This document shows positions 1 to 8,385 of a stretch of DNA of 64,000 bases, in pieces. Position 1 is the first letter of the stretch. Each line of letters opens with the position of its first letter. The notes under the pieces are model-generated. The model saw nothing but the letters and a program-made list of their open reading frames with translations. It was not told the DNA's origin and did no database searches. The stretch is from Streptomyces capitiformicae (GTDB taxonomy: Bacteria > Actinomycetota > Actinomycetes > Streptomycetales > Streptomycetaceae): the NCBI RefSeq assembly GCF_002214185.1, contig NZ_CP022161.1, forward strand, positions 7,695,486 through 7,759,485, read 5' to 3'. Made by a program: the position numbers and the translations under genes.

Positions 1-163
1 ACGCCATCCGCCTCGCCCGCCGCACGCCGGGCACATCCCGTCCAACCTGTTCTGCGCGTTCGCCTACAACGTGGCCGCACTGCCGCTCGCCGCGGCCGGC
101 CTCCTCAACCCGATGATCGCCGGCGCGGCCATGGCCTTCTCCTCGGTGTTCGTCGTCGTCTAG
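1..163 (+). pseudogene. C-terminal remnant of a copper-type P-type ATPase
   Basis: Bases 3-35 read [11 protein letters not shown] in one frame and bases 38-160 read [20 protein letters not shown] and onward in another. Together these are the last two membrane helices of a heavy-metal P1B ATPase (CopA-like), where the family usually has ...RTLGTI..NLFWAFAYN. The frame change near base 35 looks like loss of one base, the family Trp is Cys here, and the protein stops at VFVVV where relatives continue for about ten residues. It is therefore probably a broken gene end. The rest lies outside the window, so a small local error in an otherwise live gene cannot be excluded. Confidence 0.6.
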
Positions 164-1140
164 CGGTCGTGGTGCTGGTGGAGGTCGGCGAGGAGCAGGT
201 TCGGGTCCTTCATGGTGAAGTAGGCGGCGCTGGGCACGTAGACGGTCCCGTGGCGCACGGCCACGGAGGTGGGGTTCGACAGCCCGTCCTTCTGGGTGAG
301 GACGATGGAGCGGCTGCCGTTCGGGCGTACCAGGGCTACTTCATTGCTCACGATCAGGGAGGCGAGGACGGTGTCCCCGTGTCCGGTGAACGCGAAGTCG
401 TCGATGCCGGTGAGTCCCGTCGCCTTGGTCTGGACCGGGCCCGGCGAGCCGTTCGGGCGTACGGGGATGCGCAGCAGCGAACGCCGGTCCGTGTTGGACA
501 CCCATACGGCGTCGTGGTGGACCTTGAGGCCGTTCACGCCGACGCCGAAGCCGCCCGCCGAGGCGGGGACGGGGGCGAGTTCGGTTGCCGTGGCCCATGC
601 CGTCGGCTCGCCGCCCTCCTTGGGCACACGCCAGACGGTACCCAGCACCGAGTCGGCGACGTAGAGCACGCCCCAGCGCTCGTCGAGGCCGATGGCGTTG
701 GGCAGCCCGTCCGCCGGCAGCTGGGCGATCTGGCGGGGCCTGGAGCCGTCGGGGTCGATGCGCCAGACACCGGTCTTGCTGGTGCCGGTGGCGTAGGTGA
801 CGTAGAGCGTGCCGTCGTGGGCACGGACGATCCCGAGGACGATGTCGTCGCCGACAACAGGTGTGTTCGGGTTCGCCTCGGCGGGCAGGGTCGCACGGAT
901 CCGCGTGTGTCCGTTCTTGGTGACGTGGGCGACCTGACGGGCGGACGCGAACGTCAGGTCGGCGGAGCCGTCGGGCTCGAGCGCGATGTTCTCCGGTGTC
1001 TGCCCCTTGGCGAAGTCGAAGTGGGCGACGATACGCGGACGGGACACGGCCGGCTCGCCGCCGGGCGCGGGAGCCGCGGCGAGCACGGTGAGCGCGGCGG
1101 TGGCCACGGCCACACCGGGCAGGTACGGGAGTCGGGGCAT
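160..1140 (-). CDS. secreted beta-propeller protein (SMP-30/ScyD-ScyE-like)
   Basis: A 326-residue protein with an N-terminal signal sequence: a hydrophobic stretch at residues 8-24 followed by an Ala/Pro-rich cleavage region. The rest has repeated blocks of the kind [20 protein letters not shown] and [20 protein letters not shown], typical of six-bladed propellers of the SMP-30/gluconolactonase and ScyD/ScyE type. The ATG at 1140 was chosen because AAGGAGA lies 8 bases upstream and the signal peptide starts there; an earlier ATG at 1281 would add 47 residues without hydrophobic character. Its stop overlaps the end of the ATPase remnant. The substrate is unknown, and no catalytic residues can be assigned with confidence. 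Confidence 0.8.
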   Translation of the reverse strand: MPRLPYLPGVAVATAALTVLAAAPAPGGEPAVSRPRIVAHFDFAKGQTPENIALEPDGSADLTFASARQVAHVTKNGHTRIRATLPAEANPNTPVVGDDIVLGIVRAHDGTLYVTYATGTSKTGVWRIDPDGSRPRQIAQLPADGLPNAIGLDERWGVLYVADSVLGTVWRVPKEGGEPTAWATATELAPVPASAGGFGVGVNGLKVHHDAVWVSNTDRRSLLRIPVRPNGSPGPVQTKATGLTGIDDFAFTGHGDTVLASLIVSNEVALVRPNGSRSIVLTQKDGLSNPTSVAVRHGTVYVPSAAYFTMKDPNLLLADLHQHHDR

Positions 1141-1375
1141 GGGCCTCTCCTTGGAGGGGGCGGGGGCGCCGGTGTGCGGCGCGACACGAACATGGCGGTG
1201 CGCCGGCTGCCGGCGGTGGCAGTCAGGGCCGGGAGTTCGCCCACACGGCGCACGGCATGCGGCCGATCGAGTTCCCCGCACGGCCGGGGTCGGGTGGAGC
1301 GGGGCGGCATACGGGCACGCCGCATGTCCGCCCGTCCCGCGGTCAGTCCGTCCGTCGCGGAATCGTTCGCGGCGG

Positions 1376-2041
1376 TCAGTCGTCGGTCGCGGTCAGAGGC
1401 GCGAGGCGCTCCTCGCACCATGCCCTGGCTGCGTCGGCGACCTCCTCCAGCGCGCCGGGCTCCCCGAACAGGTGGGTCGCACCCGGTACCAGGTGCAGTG
1501 CGTGCGGGACCGTCAGCAGCCGGGCCGCCTCCTGGTTCAACCGCAGCACCTCCGTGTCCTGACTGCCGACGATGAGCAGGACCGAGGCGCGTACGCGGTG
1601 CAGGGCGTCCCCTGCCAGATCTGGCCGGCCGCCCCGCGACACCACGGTCAGGACCCGCTCCGGGCGCTCCGCCGCGGCCACCAGCGCTGCCGCCGCTCCG
1701 GTGCTGGCGCCGAACAGGGCCACAGGGAGCTCCTTGATGCCGGGCTGGGCCGCCAGCCAGTCGATCACGACCGCCAGACGGCTCCCCAGGAGGGGGATGT
1801 CGAAGCGGTACTCGGCGGTCCACTCGTCTTCGCGCTCTTCCCGCTCGGTGAGCAGATCCATCAGTACGGTGCCCAGTCCTGCGGTGCGCAACTGTTCGGC
1901 GACCATCCGGTTGCGGGGACTGTGCCTGGAGCTGCCGCTGCCGTGGGCGAACAGCACCACCGCCCGGGCCGCCACCGGTACCACGACATCGCCCGCGAGC
2001 GCCTCACCGTCGACGGGCACCAAGATCGACTGGGAGATCAT
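1376..2041 (-). CDS. dienelactone-hydrolase-like alpha/beta hydrolase
   Basis: A 221-residue alpha/beta hydrolase. HGSGSSR (residues 33-39) fits the oxyanion region. The nucleophile elbow GASTG gives Ser113, GSQD gives Asp162, and GATH gives His190, so the triad is complete and in the usual order. Single-domain Streptomyces proteins of this type are often found beside phosphoribosyltransferase or stress genes; here a phosphoribosyltransferase gene lies about 4 kb downstream on the same strand. The start at MISQS was chosen because the preceding 32 residues are low-complexity and the domain starts at once; AGGAAG lies upstream but somewhat far. Substrate is unknown; it may be a carboxylic ester or lactone. 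Confidence 0.8.
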   Translation of the reverse strand: MISQSILVPVDGEALAGDVVVPVAARAVVLFAHGSGSSRHSPRNRMVAEQLRTAGLGTVLMDLLTEREEREDEWTAEYRFDIPLLGSRLAVVIDWLAAQPGIKELPVALFGASTGAAAALVAAAERPERVLTVVSRGGRPDLAGDALHRVRASVLLIVGSQDTEVLRLNQEAARLLTVPHALHLVPGATHLFGEPGALEEVADAARAWCEERLAPLTATDD

Positions 2042-2220
2042 CGCCGTCGCCTTCTTCCTGTCCGGTCCCCCTCCGCGTACCCGGTGCGCAGGGCCTCGAT
2101 CATCCGGATCCGCGATCGGCCGCGCGGCGCCACCCACTGTCGTATGAACCGGCCGGTCACGGGTACCCGAGGGGCAGTCGTCGGCCCGGCGGCTCGGTCG
2201 GATCGGTCAGGAGGTGGGCC

Positions 2221-2676
2221 ATGGTCGGTGACACTGACGACGACATCCGGCTGCGGCGCGAGGGCGGAAGCGGTCACCGGGCGGTTCCGCACACGGCCGA
2301 TGTGCGTGTCGAGGCGTGGGGAGCGAGCCGGGAACGATGTCTGGCGGAGGCGGTACTGGGGACGGTGGAGTGCTTCGCCGACATCAGCGGAGTGCGGCCC
2401 ACGTTCGTGGAGCGTGTCCGGCTGGCGGAGAGCGGCGACGACGATCTGCTGACCGCGCTTCTGGAAGAGGTCGTCTTCCGTCTGGAGGTGGACGGCAGGG
2501 TGACCGTCGACGTGGAGGCGGGCCCGGCCGACGACGGCCTCGACGTGCGCCTCGCGCTGGCCGAGCTGGCGGACGTGGAGATCATCGGTGCGGTGCCCAA
2601 GGGCGTCTCGTGGCACGGGCTGCACATCGGGCCGGACCCCTACGGCTGGTCGTGCGCGGTGACCATCGACGTGTGA
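2221..2676 (+). CDS. archease family protein
   Basis: A 151-residue protein of the archease family, which helps the RNA ligase RtcB to be guanylylated and turn over. The hallmark PHTADVRVEAWG is at residues 23-34 (acidic Asp27), and the end has the family pattern KGVSWHGL...YGWSCAVTIDV. Its partner rtcB lies immediately downstream, tail to tail, only 23 bases away on the other strand, which supports the assignment strongly. GGAGG at 2211-2215 precedes the ATG by 5 bases. In archaea archease and RtcB act in tRNA splicing; in a Streptomyces they are more likely to serve RNA repair after damage or toxin cleavage. That role is inference. Confidence 0.9.
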   Translation: MVGDTDDDIRLRREGGSGHRAVPHTADVRVEAWGASRERCLAEAVLGTVECFADISGVRPTFVERVRLAESGDDDLLTALLEEVVFRLEVDGRVTVDVEAGPADDGLDVRLALAELADVEIIGAVPKGVSWHGLHIGPDPYGWSCAVTIDV

Positions 2677-2699
2677 GACGTCTGAGGGGTTCACCTGCC

Positions 2700-4112
2700 T
2701 CAGCCCTTCACCACACCCAGCGGGACCAGCCGGGCGACCACACGGCACAGCCCTGCGGCCTCGCTGACCGCCACGACCTCGCTCACGTCCTTGTACGCCT
2801 CGGGTGCCTCCTCCGACAGAGCGCGCAACGACCGGGGGCGCACCGCGATGCCCGCCGCCTCCAACCGGGCCCGCAGCTCCTGCCCGCTGACCGCACGCGC
2901 GGCCCGATGGCGGCTGAGCACCCTGCCCGCGCCGTGGCAGGTGGAGGAGAACGCGTCACCGCCCGGAACGCCGACCAGGACGTACGAGGCGGTGCCCATG
3001 GTTCCGGGGATCAGCACCGGCTGGCCCACGTCGCGCAGGTCCTGCGGAAGGTCGGGGTGCCCGGGCGGGAAGGCGCGGGTGGCGCCCTTGCGGTGCACGC
3101 ACAGTCGGCGTCGCGCTCCGGCCACCGTATGGGTCTCGATCTTGGCGAGGTTGTGGGACACGTCGTACACCAAGGAGAGGCGGGTCCCCGCGACGCGGCC
3201 GAAGACCCGGCGGGCCGCGTCCGACAACAACTGGCGGTTGGCACGGCCGTAGTTGGCCGCGGCGGCCATCGCCCCCAGATAGGCCCGCCCCTCGGGCGAG
3301 TCGACCGGGGTGCAGGCGAGCTGCCGGTCGGGGACGGCGGTGCCGTAGCGGGACATGGCGCCGTCCATCGCGCGGACGTGATCGGTGCAGATCTGGTGGC
3401 CGAGGCCACGTGAACCGCAGTGGATCATCACGCACAGCTGGTCGACGGCGATCCCGAACGCGGCGGCGGCCGTCTCGTCGTACACCTCGTCGACCCGCTG
3501 CACTTCCAGGAAGTGATTGGCGGACCCCAGGCTGCCCACCTGGCCCAGCCCCCGCTCCCGGGCCCGCCCGCCGACCTCACCGACATCGGCGTCGGCGACC
3601 GCCCCACCGTCCTCGCATCGCGTCAGGTCGCGTTCCTCGCCGTATCCCTCCTCCACGGCGTAACGGGAGCCGCCCCGGAGGATCCGCTCCAGTTGTCCGG
3701 GGCCGGTCAGCCGCCATACCCCGCCCGGGCCCGCGCCCCGCGGAATCGACCGGTCCAGGCCGTCCATGATCGTCGGCAGCGCCGGCTCCAGCTCCCGCCC
3801 GTCGGTGTCGGCGGCCAGCAGCCGCACCCCGCAGGAGATGTCGAAGCCGACCCCGCCGGGCGAGACGACACCGCCGGCGTCCACGTCGGTCGCGGCCACC
3901 CCGCCGATCGGGAAGCCGTAGCCCCAGTGGATGTCCGGCATGGCGTAGGAGGCGCCGACGATGCCCGGCAGCGTGGCCACGTTGGCGACCTGTTGGAGGG
4001 ACTGCTCGGCGTCCCTCAGCAACGCCCGGGACGCGAACACCGTCCCGGGCACCCGCATCGGCCCGTGCCGGTCGATACGGAAGCGGTGGGGGCGTTCCTC
4101 GACCAGTTCCAC
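2700..4112 (-). CDS. rtcB: RNA-splicing/repair ligase RtcB
   Basis: A 470-residue RtcB ligase, which joins RNA 2',3'-cyclic phosphate or 3'-phosphate ends to 5'-OH ends using GTP and Mn2+. All signature blocks are present: GFDISCG (Asp91, Cys94), GSANHFLE (Asn199, His200), HCGSRGLGH (His231), SHN (His320), [17 protein letters not shown] and HGAGR. His393 in HGAGR corresponds to the histidine that carries the guanylate. The GTG start at 4112 is preceded by GGGAGG at 5 bases; upstream ATG/GTG choices would add a long Arg-rich, unrelated extension. It converges with archease. There is no nearby RtcR-type sigma54 regulator, unlike E. coli. Confidence 0.93.
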   Translation of the reverse strand: MELVEERPHRFRIDRHGPMRVPGTVFASRALLRDAEQSLQQVANVATLPGIVGASYAMPDIHWGYGFPIGGVAATDVDAGGVVSPGGVGFDISCGVRLLAADTDGRELEPALPTIMDGLDRSIPRGAGPGGVWRLTGPGQLERILRGGSRYAVEEGYGEERDLTRCEDGGAVADADVGEVGGRARERGLGQVGSLGSANHFLEVQRVDEVYDETAAAAFGIAVDQLCVMIHCGSRGLGHQICTDHVRAMDGAMSRYGTAVPDRQLACTPVDSPEGRAYLGAMAAAANYGRANRQLLSDAARRVFGRVAGTRLSLVYDVSHNLAKIETHTVAGARRRLCVHRKGATRAFPPGHPDLPQDLRDVGQPVLIPGTMGTASYVLVGVPGGDAFSSTCHGAGRVLSRHRAARAVSGQELRARLEAAGIAVRPRSLRALSEEAPEAYKDVSEVVAVSEAAGLCRVVARLVPLGVVKG

Positions 4113-4214
4113 GGCGGCCTCCCATGTACCCAACGTCGGCCTTCCATGTACCCGACGTCCGCAGTACCCGCGGAGAGCGCCCCCTATCGAAGAAACCATC
4201 CCTAATCTGGAGGT

Positions 4215-5396
4215 ATGAGCGACGGCGTGGTGACGCTGTTCGTCTGCGGTGATGTGATGCTCGGGCGCGGCGTCGATCAGATCCTGGCGCACCCGGGTGA
4301 TCCGGCGCTGCGGGAGGACTACGTCCGGGACGCCCGGACGTACGTACGCCTGGCGGAGTCCGTCAACGGTCCCGTTCCGGCTCCTGTCGATCCGTCCTGG
4401 CCATGGGGCGAGGCGCTGCGGTCGCTGGAGGAGGCCGCCCCGGACGTCCGGATCGTGAATCTGGAGACGGCTGTGACGCGCGCCGACGCGTTCGCGCCGG
4501 GCAAGGCGGTCCACTACCGCATGCACCCGGCCAACCTGCCCGCGCTGACCGTGGCCCGGCCCGACGTGTGCGTCCTGGCCAACAACCACGTGCTGGACTT
4601 CGGCCGCGCGGGCCTGGAGGAGACGCTGGACTCGCTGGCCGACGCGGGGCTGCGTACGGCGGGCGCGGGGCGGGACGCCGACGAGGCGTGGGCGCCCGCG
4701 GAGGTCCCTCTCCGGTCGGGCGGTCGCGTACTCGTCCTGGCCTTCGGGATGCGGACCAGCGGCATCCCGCCCGGCTGGGCGGCGAGCGCCGACCTGCCCG
4801 GCGTCGCCTACGTTCCCGACCTGTCGGCCGACTCCGCGGCCGCGGTCGTCCGGCGCGTGCGCCAGGCGAAACGGGCGGGCGACATCGCGGTCGTCTCCGT
4901 GCACTGGGGGGACAACTGGGGCTACCACGTACCCCAGGCGCAGATCCGCTTCGCACATGCCCTGGTGGACGGAGGCGTCGACGTCGTCCACGGCCACTCC
5001 TCGCATCACCCCCGCCCCGTCGAGTTCTACCGCGACCGGCTGATCCTCCACGGCTGCGGCGACTTCGTCGACGACTACGAGGGCATCGGCGGCTACGAGA
5101 AGTACCGCGACGACCTCCGCATCGCCTACGTCGTCACCGTGGCGACGGCGACGGCCCCGGGCCGGCCGGTGGACATGAACCATCCGGCGGCCACAGGCCG
5201 ACCGACCGGCCTGCGCATGATCCCCTTGCAGGCCCGGCGTATACGGCTGGAACCGGCGCCCGACGGGGACCGCGCCTGGCTGTGCACCACCCTCGACCGC
5301 GTCAGCGAGGGAGCGCGCATCACCCTGGAGCCCGACGGCACGCTCACAGCGGCACCGCGCGCCGCCGCTCCACCCGTACGGGGCAACGGCCCGTGA
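4215..5396 (+). CDS. CapA-family metallophosphatase-like protein
   Basis: A 393-residue protein of the CapA (poly-gamma-glutamate capsule synthesis) family with a calcineurin-like fold. GDVMLGR (residues 12-18), VNLETAV and [10 protein letters not shown] are the metal-binding blocks in the usual order, followed by [13 protein letters not shown] and [14 protein letters not shown]. There is no signal peptide or membrane segment, so it is probably cytoplasmic. No capsule genes lie near it, so the family name should not be read as a capsule role. The following MBL-like gene overlaps it by 4 bases (GTGA), implying translational coupling. The AT-richer stretch at 4186-4212 probably holds the promoter. 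Confidence 0.85.
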   Translation: MSDGVVTLFVCGDVMLGRGVDQILAHPGDPALREDYVRDARTYVRLAESVNGPVPAPVDPSWPWGEALRSLEEAAPDVRIVNLETAVTRADAFAPGKAVHYRMHPANLPALTVARPDVCVLANNHVLDFGRAGLEETLDSLADAGLRTAGAGRDADEAWAPAEVPLRSGGRVLVLAFGMRTSGIPPGWAASADLPGVAYVPDLSADSAAAVVRRVRQAKRAGDIAVVSVHWGDNWGYHVPQAQIRFAHALVDGGVDVVHGHSSHHPRPVEFYRDRLILHGCGDFVDDYEGIGGYEKYRDDLRIAYVVTVATATAPGRPVDMNHPAATGRPTGLRMIPLQARRIRLEPAPDGDRAWLCTTLDRVSEGARITLEPDGTLTAAPRAAAPPVRGNGP

Positions 5397-6133
5397 ACCG
5401 AAACCGCCACCGGTGGCTACGGCTCACGCTGCTCGGCGTGGGCGCGATGAACTCGCCGCGGTTCGCACCGGCGGGCCTGCTGCTGCGCTACCGGCGACAG
5501 CGCGCGGCCTTCGACGGCGGCCCCGGCGCGGAACCACCACCCGGGCCGCTCGCGGCGTGGCTGGTCACCGACGAGCGCTCGGAGCTGAGGTCCGCACTGC
5601 GCCGGAGCGCGGCCCTGCGGAACATGTCGGTCCGGGCCGGTGATCTGGACCTCGGCGAGGCGGCCGAGGTGCGGGTGCGCCGCCTCCCGGTGGCCCACAC
5701 CTCCCACCCCACATACGGCTACCGCATCGAGGCGGACGGCCTCCTCGTGGTGTGGGCGCCGGAGTTCTGGGAGTTTCCGACCTGGGCCGCGCGGGCCGAC
5801 CTGATGTTCGCCGATGCCGCGGCCTGGGGGCGGCCCATACGGTTCCGGGGCGGCGTGGGCGGCCACGCGAGCGTGCAGGCCGTCGCCGAGCAGGCCGTTC
5901 GGCACGACGTACGCCGGCTGATCCACGCCCACATCGGGCGGCCCGCCCTCCGAGCGATCGACGCCGGTCTGAGGCCTCCGATGGGTGAGTGGGGTGTCGA
6001 GGGCCGCACCTACTCGCTGCGGTTGCCGGGGCCGGGCACGAACCGAGCGTTACAGAACGCTACAGATGGCGCCCCGACGCTCCCGCTCACCGATCGTCGT
6101 CGCGGAGCGCTTCGAGTACGTCGTCGTCCGTGA
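5393..6133 (+). CDS. MBL-fold-like hydrolase domain protein
   Basis: A 246-residue protein beginning at a GTG that overlaps the capA-like stop by 4 bases. [14 protein letters not shown] at the N-terminus, [15 protein letters not shown] in the middle and HIGRP near the end resemble metallo-beta-lactamase-fold proteins, but the classic HxHxDH motif is not visible, so metal binding and catalysis are uncertain. The last 47 bases overlap the 3' end of the convergent phosphoribosyltransferase gene, and the C-terminal 30 residues are Arg-rich and look unconserved, as if the stop had been lost and the frame had read on. The coupling suggests it works with the CapA-like protein. Confidence 0.6.
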   Translation: MNRNRHRWLRLTLLGVGAMNSPRFAPAGLLLRYRRQRAAFDGGPGAEPPPGPLAAWLVTDERSELRSALRRSAALRNMSVRAGDLDLGEAAEVRVRRLPVAHTSHPTYGYRIEADGLLVVWAPEFWEFPTWAARADLMFADAAAWGRPIRFRGGVGGHASVQAVAEQAVRHDVRRLIHAHIGRPALRAIDAGLRPPMGEWGVEGRTYSLRLPGPGTNRALQNATDGAPTLPLTDRRRGALRVRRRP

Positions 6134-6734
6134 GTTGGGCGAAGTCCTCGTACCACTCGCCGACGGCCATGAACTCCCTGGGCGCGGCCAGGCACACCAC
6201 CTCGTCGGCTTCGTGCCGCAGAAGGTCGACTGCTTCCGGTGAGGCCACGGGTACGGCCACGACCACGCGCTCGGGGGCTTGTCGTCGTACGGAACGCACG
6301 GCTGCGCGCGCCGTCGCGCCGGTCGCCAGTCCGTCGTCGACGAGGATCACGGTGTGGCCGCGCAACTCCGGGGCGGGCCGGCCCTGCCGGTAGCGCTGTT
6401 CGCGGCGGTGGAGTTCCTTGCGTTCCTGCTCCACCACCTCCGCGAGTTCGGCCCGGCTCAGCCCCAGCCGGTCCAGGGCGTCCTCGTTGAAGAGGGGCGG
6501 CTCGTCGCCCGCGATCGCGCCGACGCCGAACTCCTTGTGGAACGGCGCCCCGATCTTGCGCACGATCAGCACGTCCAGCGGGGCCTCGAGCCCGCGCGCG
6601 ACCTCCCGGGCGACGGGGATCCCGCCGCGGGGCAGGGCGAGGACCAGGGGATGCGGAAGGGTTCCCTTCTCCTGCAGGATCCGAAGCCGTTCCGCCAATT
6701 CCCGGCCCGCCTGAAGACGGTCACGGAACTGCAT
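6087..6734 (-). CDS. phosphoribosyltransferase family protein
   Basis: A 215-residue type I phosphoribosyltransferase. The PRPP-binding loop is VILVDDGLATGAT, and LALPRGGIPVAREVA plus VRKIGAPFHKEFGVGAIA fit the subgroup of stand-alone proteins often encoded with dienelactone-hydrolase-like genes. The purine or pyrimidine substrate is not known for this group. The ATG at 6734 was chosen because AGGAAGAAG lies upstream and the helix starting RDRLQAGRELA begins there; an ATG at 6767 would add 11 basic residues. The gene converges with the MBL-like gene and overlaps its end by 47 bases. Confidence 0.8.
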   Translation of the reverse strand: MQFRDRLQAGRELAERLRILQEKGTLPHPLVLALPRGGIPVAREVARGLEAPLDVLIVRKIGAPFHKEFGVGAIAGDEPPLFNEDALDRLGLSRAELAEVVEQERKELHRREQRYRQGRPAPELRGHTVILVDDGLATGATARAAVRSVRRQAPERVVVAVPVASPEAVDLLRHEADEVVCLAAPREFMAVGEWYEDFAQLTDDDVLEALRDDDR

Positions 6735-6931
6735 CCGCTTCTTCTTCCTCACGACACCGGAGAACACCGGTGTACGGGCTGTTCACCGGCCCCGAGTACC
6801 CGACGGCGCACCGTCCACACCGTCCACCTCACCAACACCTTCCCCGTCCCCGCGGCCGCCTCCGCCATCGCGTTCACGACACCCGCACACCGCGACCAAA
6901 TGACCACGCACTGTTTCCCATAACCACACAC

Positions 6932-6990
6932 GGTTGCCCTCTCGCACCTCGCGGTACAAGGCGAAAGCCCTCGGACAAAGTGAGGCAACC
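6932..6990. repeat. inverted repeat upstream of the RiPP precursor
   Basis: GGTTGCC at 6932-6938 is repeated inverted as GGCAACC at 6984-6990, 45 bases apart, inside the 368-base gene-free stretch between the phosphoribosyltransferase start and the RiPP precursor (6735-7102). The right arm coincides with the proposed -35 element of the precursor gene. It could be a paired binding site, or chance. Confidence 0.35.
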
Positions 6991-7014
6991 ATTCAGTCGT
7001 TCGATTCGTATAAC
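6984..7014 (+). promoter_or_regulatory. possible promoter of the graspetide locus
   Basis: GGCAACC (6984-6990) followed 17 bases after its AAC by CGTATAAC (7007-7014) can be read as an ECF-sigma-type promoter (AAC-rich -35, CGT -10). TATAAC alone also fits a housekeeping -10 box, but no TTGAC-like -35 sits at the right distance. This is the most AT-rich part of the gap. The assignment is inference from motif spacing only. Confidence 0.35.
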
Positions 7015-7033
7015 TCCCTGGAGGCACAGCGAC

Positions 7034-7084
7034 CCGGCCGAACAGACTGCGGCCGGAGGGTCACCATCCGTTTTGGCGGATGGT
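7034..7084 (+). promoter_or_regulatory. two adjacent hairpins in the precursor 5' leader
   Basis: CCGGCCG (7034-7040) pairs with CGGCCGG (7050-7056) across 9 bases, and ACCATCCG (7063-7070) pairs perfectly with CGGATGGT (7077-7084) across a 6-base loop. The second hairpin ends 7 bases before the ribosome binding site AAGGAG (7092-7097). Neither is followed by a U-run, so a simple terminator is unlikely; a translational or RNA-stability role is more plausible. Confidence 0.5.
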
Positions 7085-7102
7085 CCCGAACAAGGAGAAA
7101 CG

Positions 7103-7294
7103 ATGCGACTGTTCGTGCTCAACTACGCTCGCACGACCGAGCAGTTGGAGTTCAGCGCTCCGTACACCTACGACTCCGGGCTGCAGTTGAACGTGCTCCC
7201 CGACGGGCGAATCGCCGCCCATGACCAGGCCCTGATGCGGGAATTGGGAGCGACGACGTCCACGGCGGGCTCGAAGACCCATTTCGACGACTGA
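7103..7294 (+). CDS. putative ATP-grasp-modified RiPP precursor peptide
   Basis: A 63-residue peptide with the layout of the precursors that accompany ATP-grasp peptide maturases in Streptomyces. The N-terminal leader has conserved-looking aromatic and acidic blocks (FVLNYART, FSAPYTYD, LQLNVLPDGR), and the short C-terminal core is GATTSTAGSKTHFDD. The core offers Thr, Ser and Lys side chains as nucleophiles and only two acidic residues, Asp62 and Asp63, as acceptors. At most two side-chain ester or amide crosslinks could form if the ligase works like known graspetide enzymes. AAGGAG stands 5 bases before the ATG, the ligase gene follows 16 bases downstream, and the leader is strongly structured. 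The final product is unknown. Confidence 0.8.
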   Translation: MRLFVLNYARTTEQLEFSAPYTYDSGLQLNVLPDGRIAAHDQALMRELGATTSTAGSKTHFDD

Positions 7295-7310
7295 ACACGG
7301 ACCGGCAACG

Positions 7311-8312
7311 ATGACGGTGCTGATCCTGACGTGTGAACAGGATGTGACGGCGGACCTGGTCGTGGCCCAGCTCCACACGACCGGCGTACCGATGGTCCGC
7401 CTCGACCCCGCCGACCTGCCCGGCGGGGTCGCACTCTCCGGTGAGTACGTGAACGGCGCCTTTCGCGGGCAGCTGTCCACCGGCGGCCGTCTGGTGAGCC
7501 TGAACGGCCTGCGCTCCATCTGGCTGCGCAGGCCGGGCGTGCCGGCCACCCGGGTCGCCGAGCCGTCCCCCTGGCTGACGGAGGAGTCCTCACAGGCCCT
7601 GTACGGGATGCTGCGCGGCACGGGCGCCCGCTGGATGAACGACCCCGACGCGGCCCGGCGGGCCCGCCACAAGCCCTGGCAGATCCGGCACGCCCAGCGC
7701 AGCGGGCTCCCCGTGCCGGCGACGCTGATCACCACGTTCCCGCAGGCGGCCCGCGACTTCGCCGAGCGCTTCCCCGACCTGGTGGTGAAACCGGTCTCCG
7801 GTACGCACCCGATCTCCGGCGCACGCCCCCAGGAGCTGCCCAGCACGATCCCGACCAGTCGTATCGCCCCCGGCACGGACTTCGCCGCCGTCGCCTTCGG
7901 TCCGACACTGCTGCAACGCCGGATCGCCAAGGTCGCCGACATCCGCCTCACGGTCGTCGGCGACCGCATGCTGGCCGCCCGCAAAGCCCTGCCCCCGGAC
8001 GCGGACCCCGACGAGGTGGACGTCCGCTACGCCACCTCCGGCTCGCCCTGGCACCCGGTCGACGTACCGGCGCGTACCGCCACGGCCGTACGCGCCTACC
8101 TGCGGGACGCCGAACTGGCCTATGGGGCCTTCGACTTCGTGGAGGACGCCGACGGGATCTGGTGGTTCCTGGAGTGCAACCAGTCGGGCCAGTTCGGGTT
8201 CGTGGAGCTGGACACCGGCCAGCCGATCTCCCGCAGCGTCGCCGACTGGCTGTCACACGACGGCCCGGACACGGAGACACACCGCAACGGCCGGATGCGG
8301 TCGGCCCCCTGA
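7311..8312 (+). CDS. ATP-grasp peptide maturase (graspetide ligase)
   Basis: A 333-residue ATP-grasp ligase that would activate Asp/Glu side chains of the adjacent precursor by phosphorylation and join them to Thr/Ser/Lys. Visible family features are SIWLRRPGVP in the N-terminal domain (the W-x-RRP motif of RiPP ATP-grasps), DLVVKPVSGT for nucleotide binding, and FLECNQSGQFGFVELDTG around Glu288 and Asn290 for Mg2+ and ATP. It forms an operon with the precursor. Related loci often carry a third gene, a PIMT-like O-methyltransferase. None is present here, and the next gene belongs to another family. Confidence 0.85.
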   Translation: MTVLILTCEQDVTADLVVAQLHTTGVPMVRLDPADLPGGVALSGEYVNGAFRGQLSTGGRLVSLNGLRSIWLRRPGVPATRVAEPSPWLTEESSQALYGMLRGTGARWMNDPDAARRARHKPWQIRHAQRSGLPVPATLITTFPQAARDFAERFPDLVVKPVSGTHPISGARPQELPSTIPTSRIAPGTDFAAVAFGPTLLQRRIAKVADIRLTVVGDRMLAARKALPPDADPDEVDVRYATSGSPWHPVDVPARTATAVRAYLRDAELAYGAFDFVEDADGIWWFLECNQSGQFGFVELDTGQPISRSVADWLSHDGPDTETHRNGRMRSAP

Positions 8313-8385
8313 CGCCCCCGAAAGGCTGCCTGCCCTGGCACACATGGGGCCGCCTCGAGTCCACTCCATCCGGCACACTCGCCCC

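Noticed and set aside
986..2452. A 488-residue plus-strand frame over the beta-propeller and hydrolase genes
   Set aside because: Composition is Arg/Gly/Ala noise, there is no start signal, and it is antisense to two well-supported genes.
4113..5183. A long N-terminal extension of RtcB upstream of the GTG at 4112
   Set aside because: It is antisense to the CapA-like gene and has no family resemblance; GTG at 4112 has a good ribosome binding site and gives a normal RtcB.
4403..5392. A 576-residue frame spanning the CapA-like and MBL-like genes
   Set aside because: The first part is the shadow of the CapA-like gene. Only the region from 5393, where a coupled GTG start lies, has coding character.
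7020..7102. A riboswitch in the RiPP leader
   Set aside because: Two simple hairpins are present but no known aptamer consensus or U-run terminator; kept only as a structured leader.
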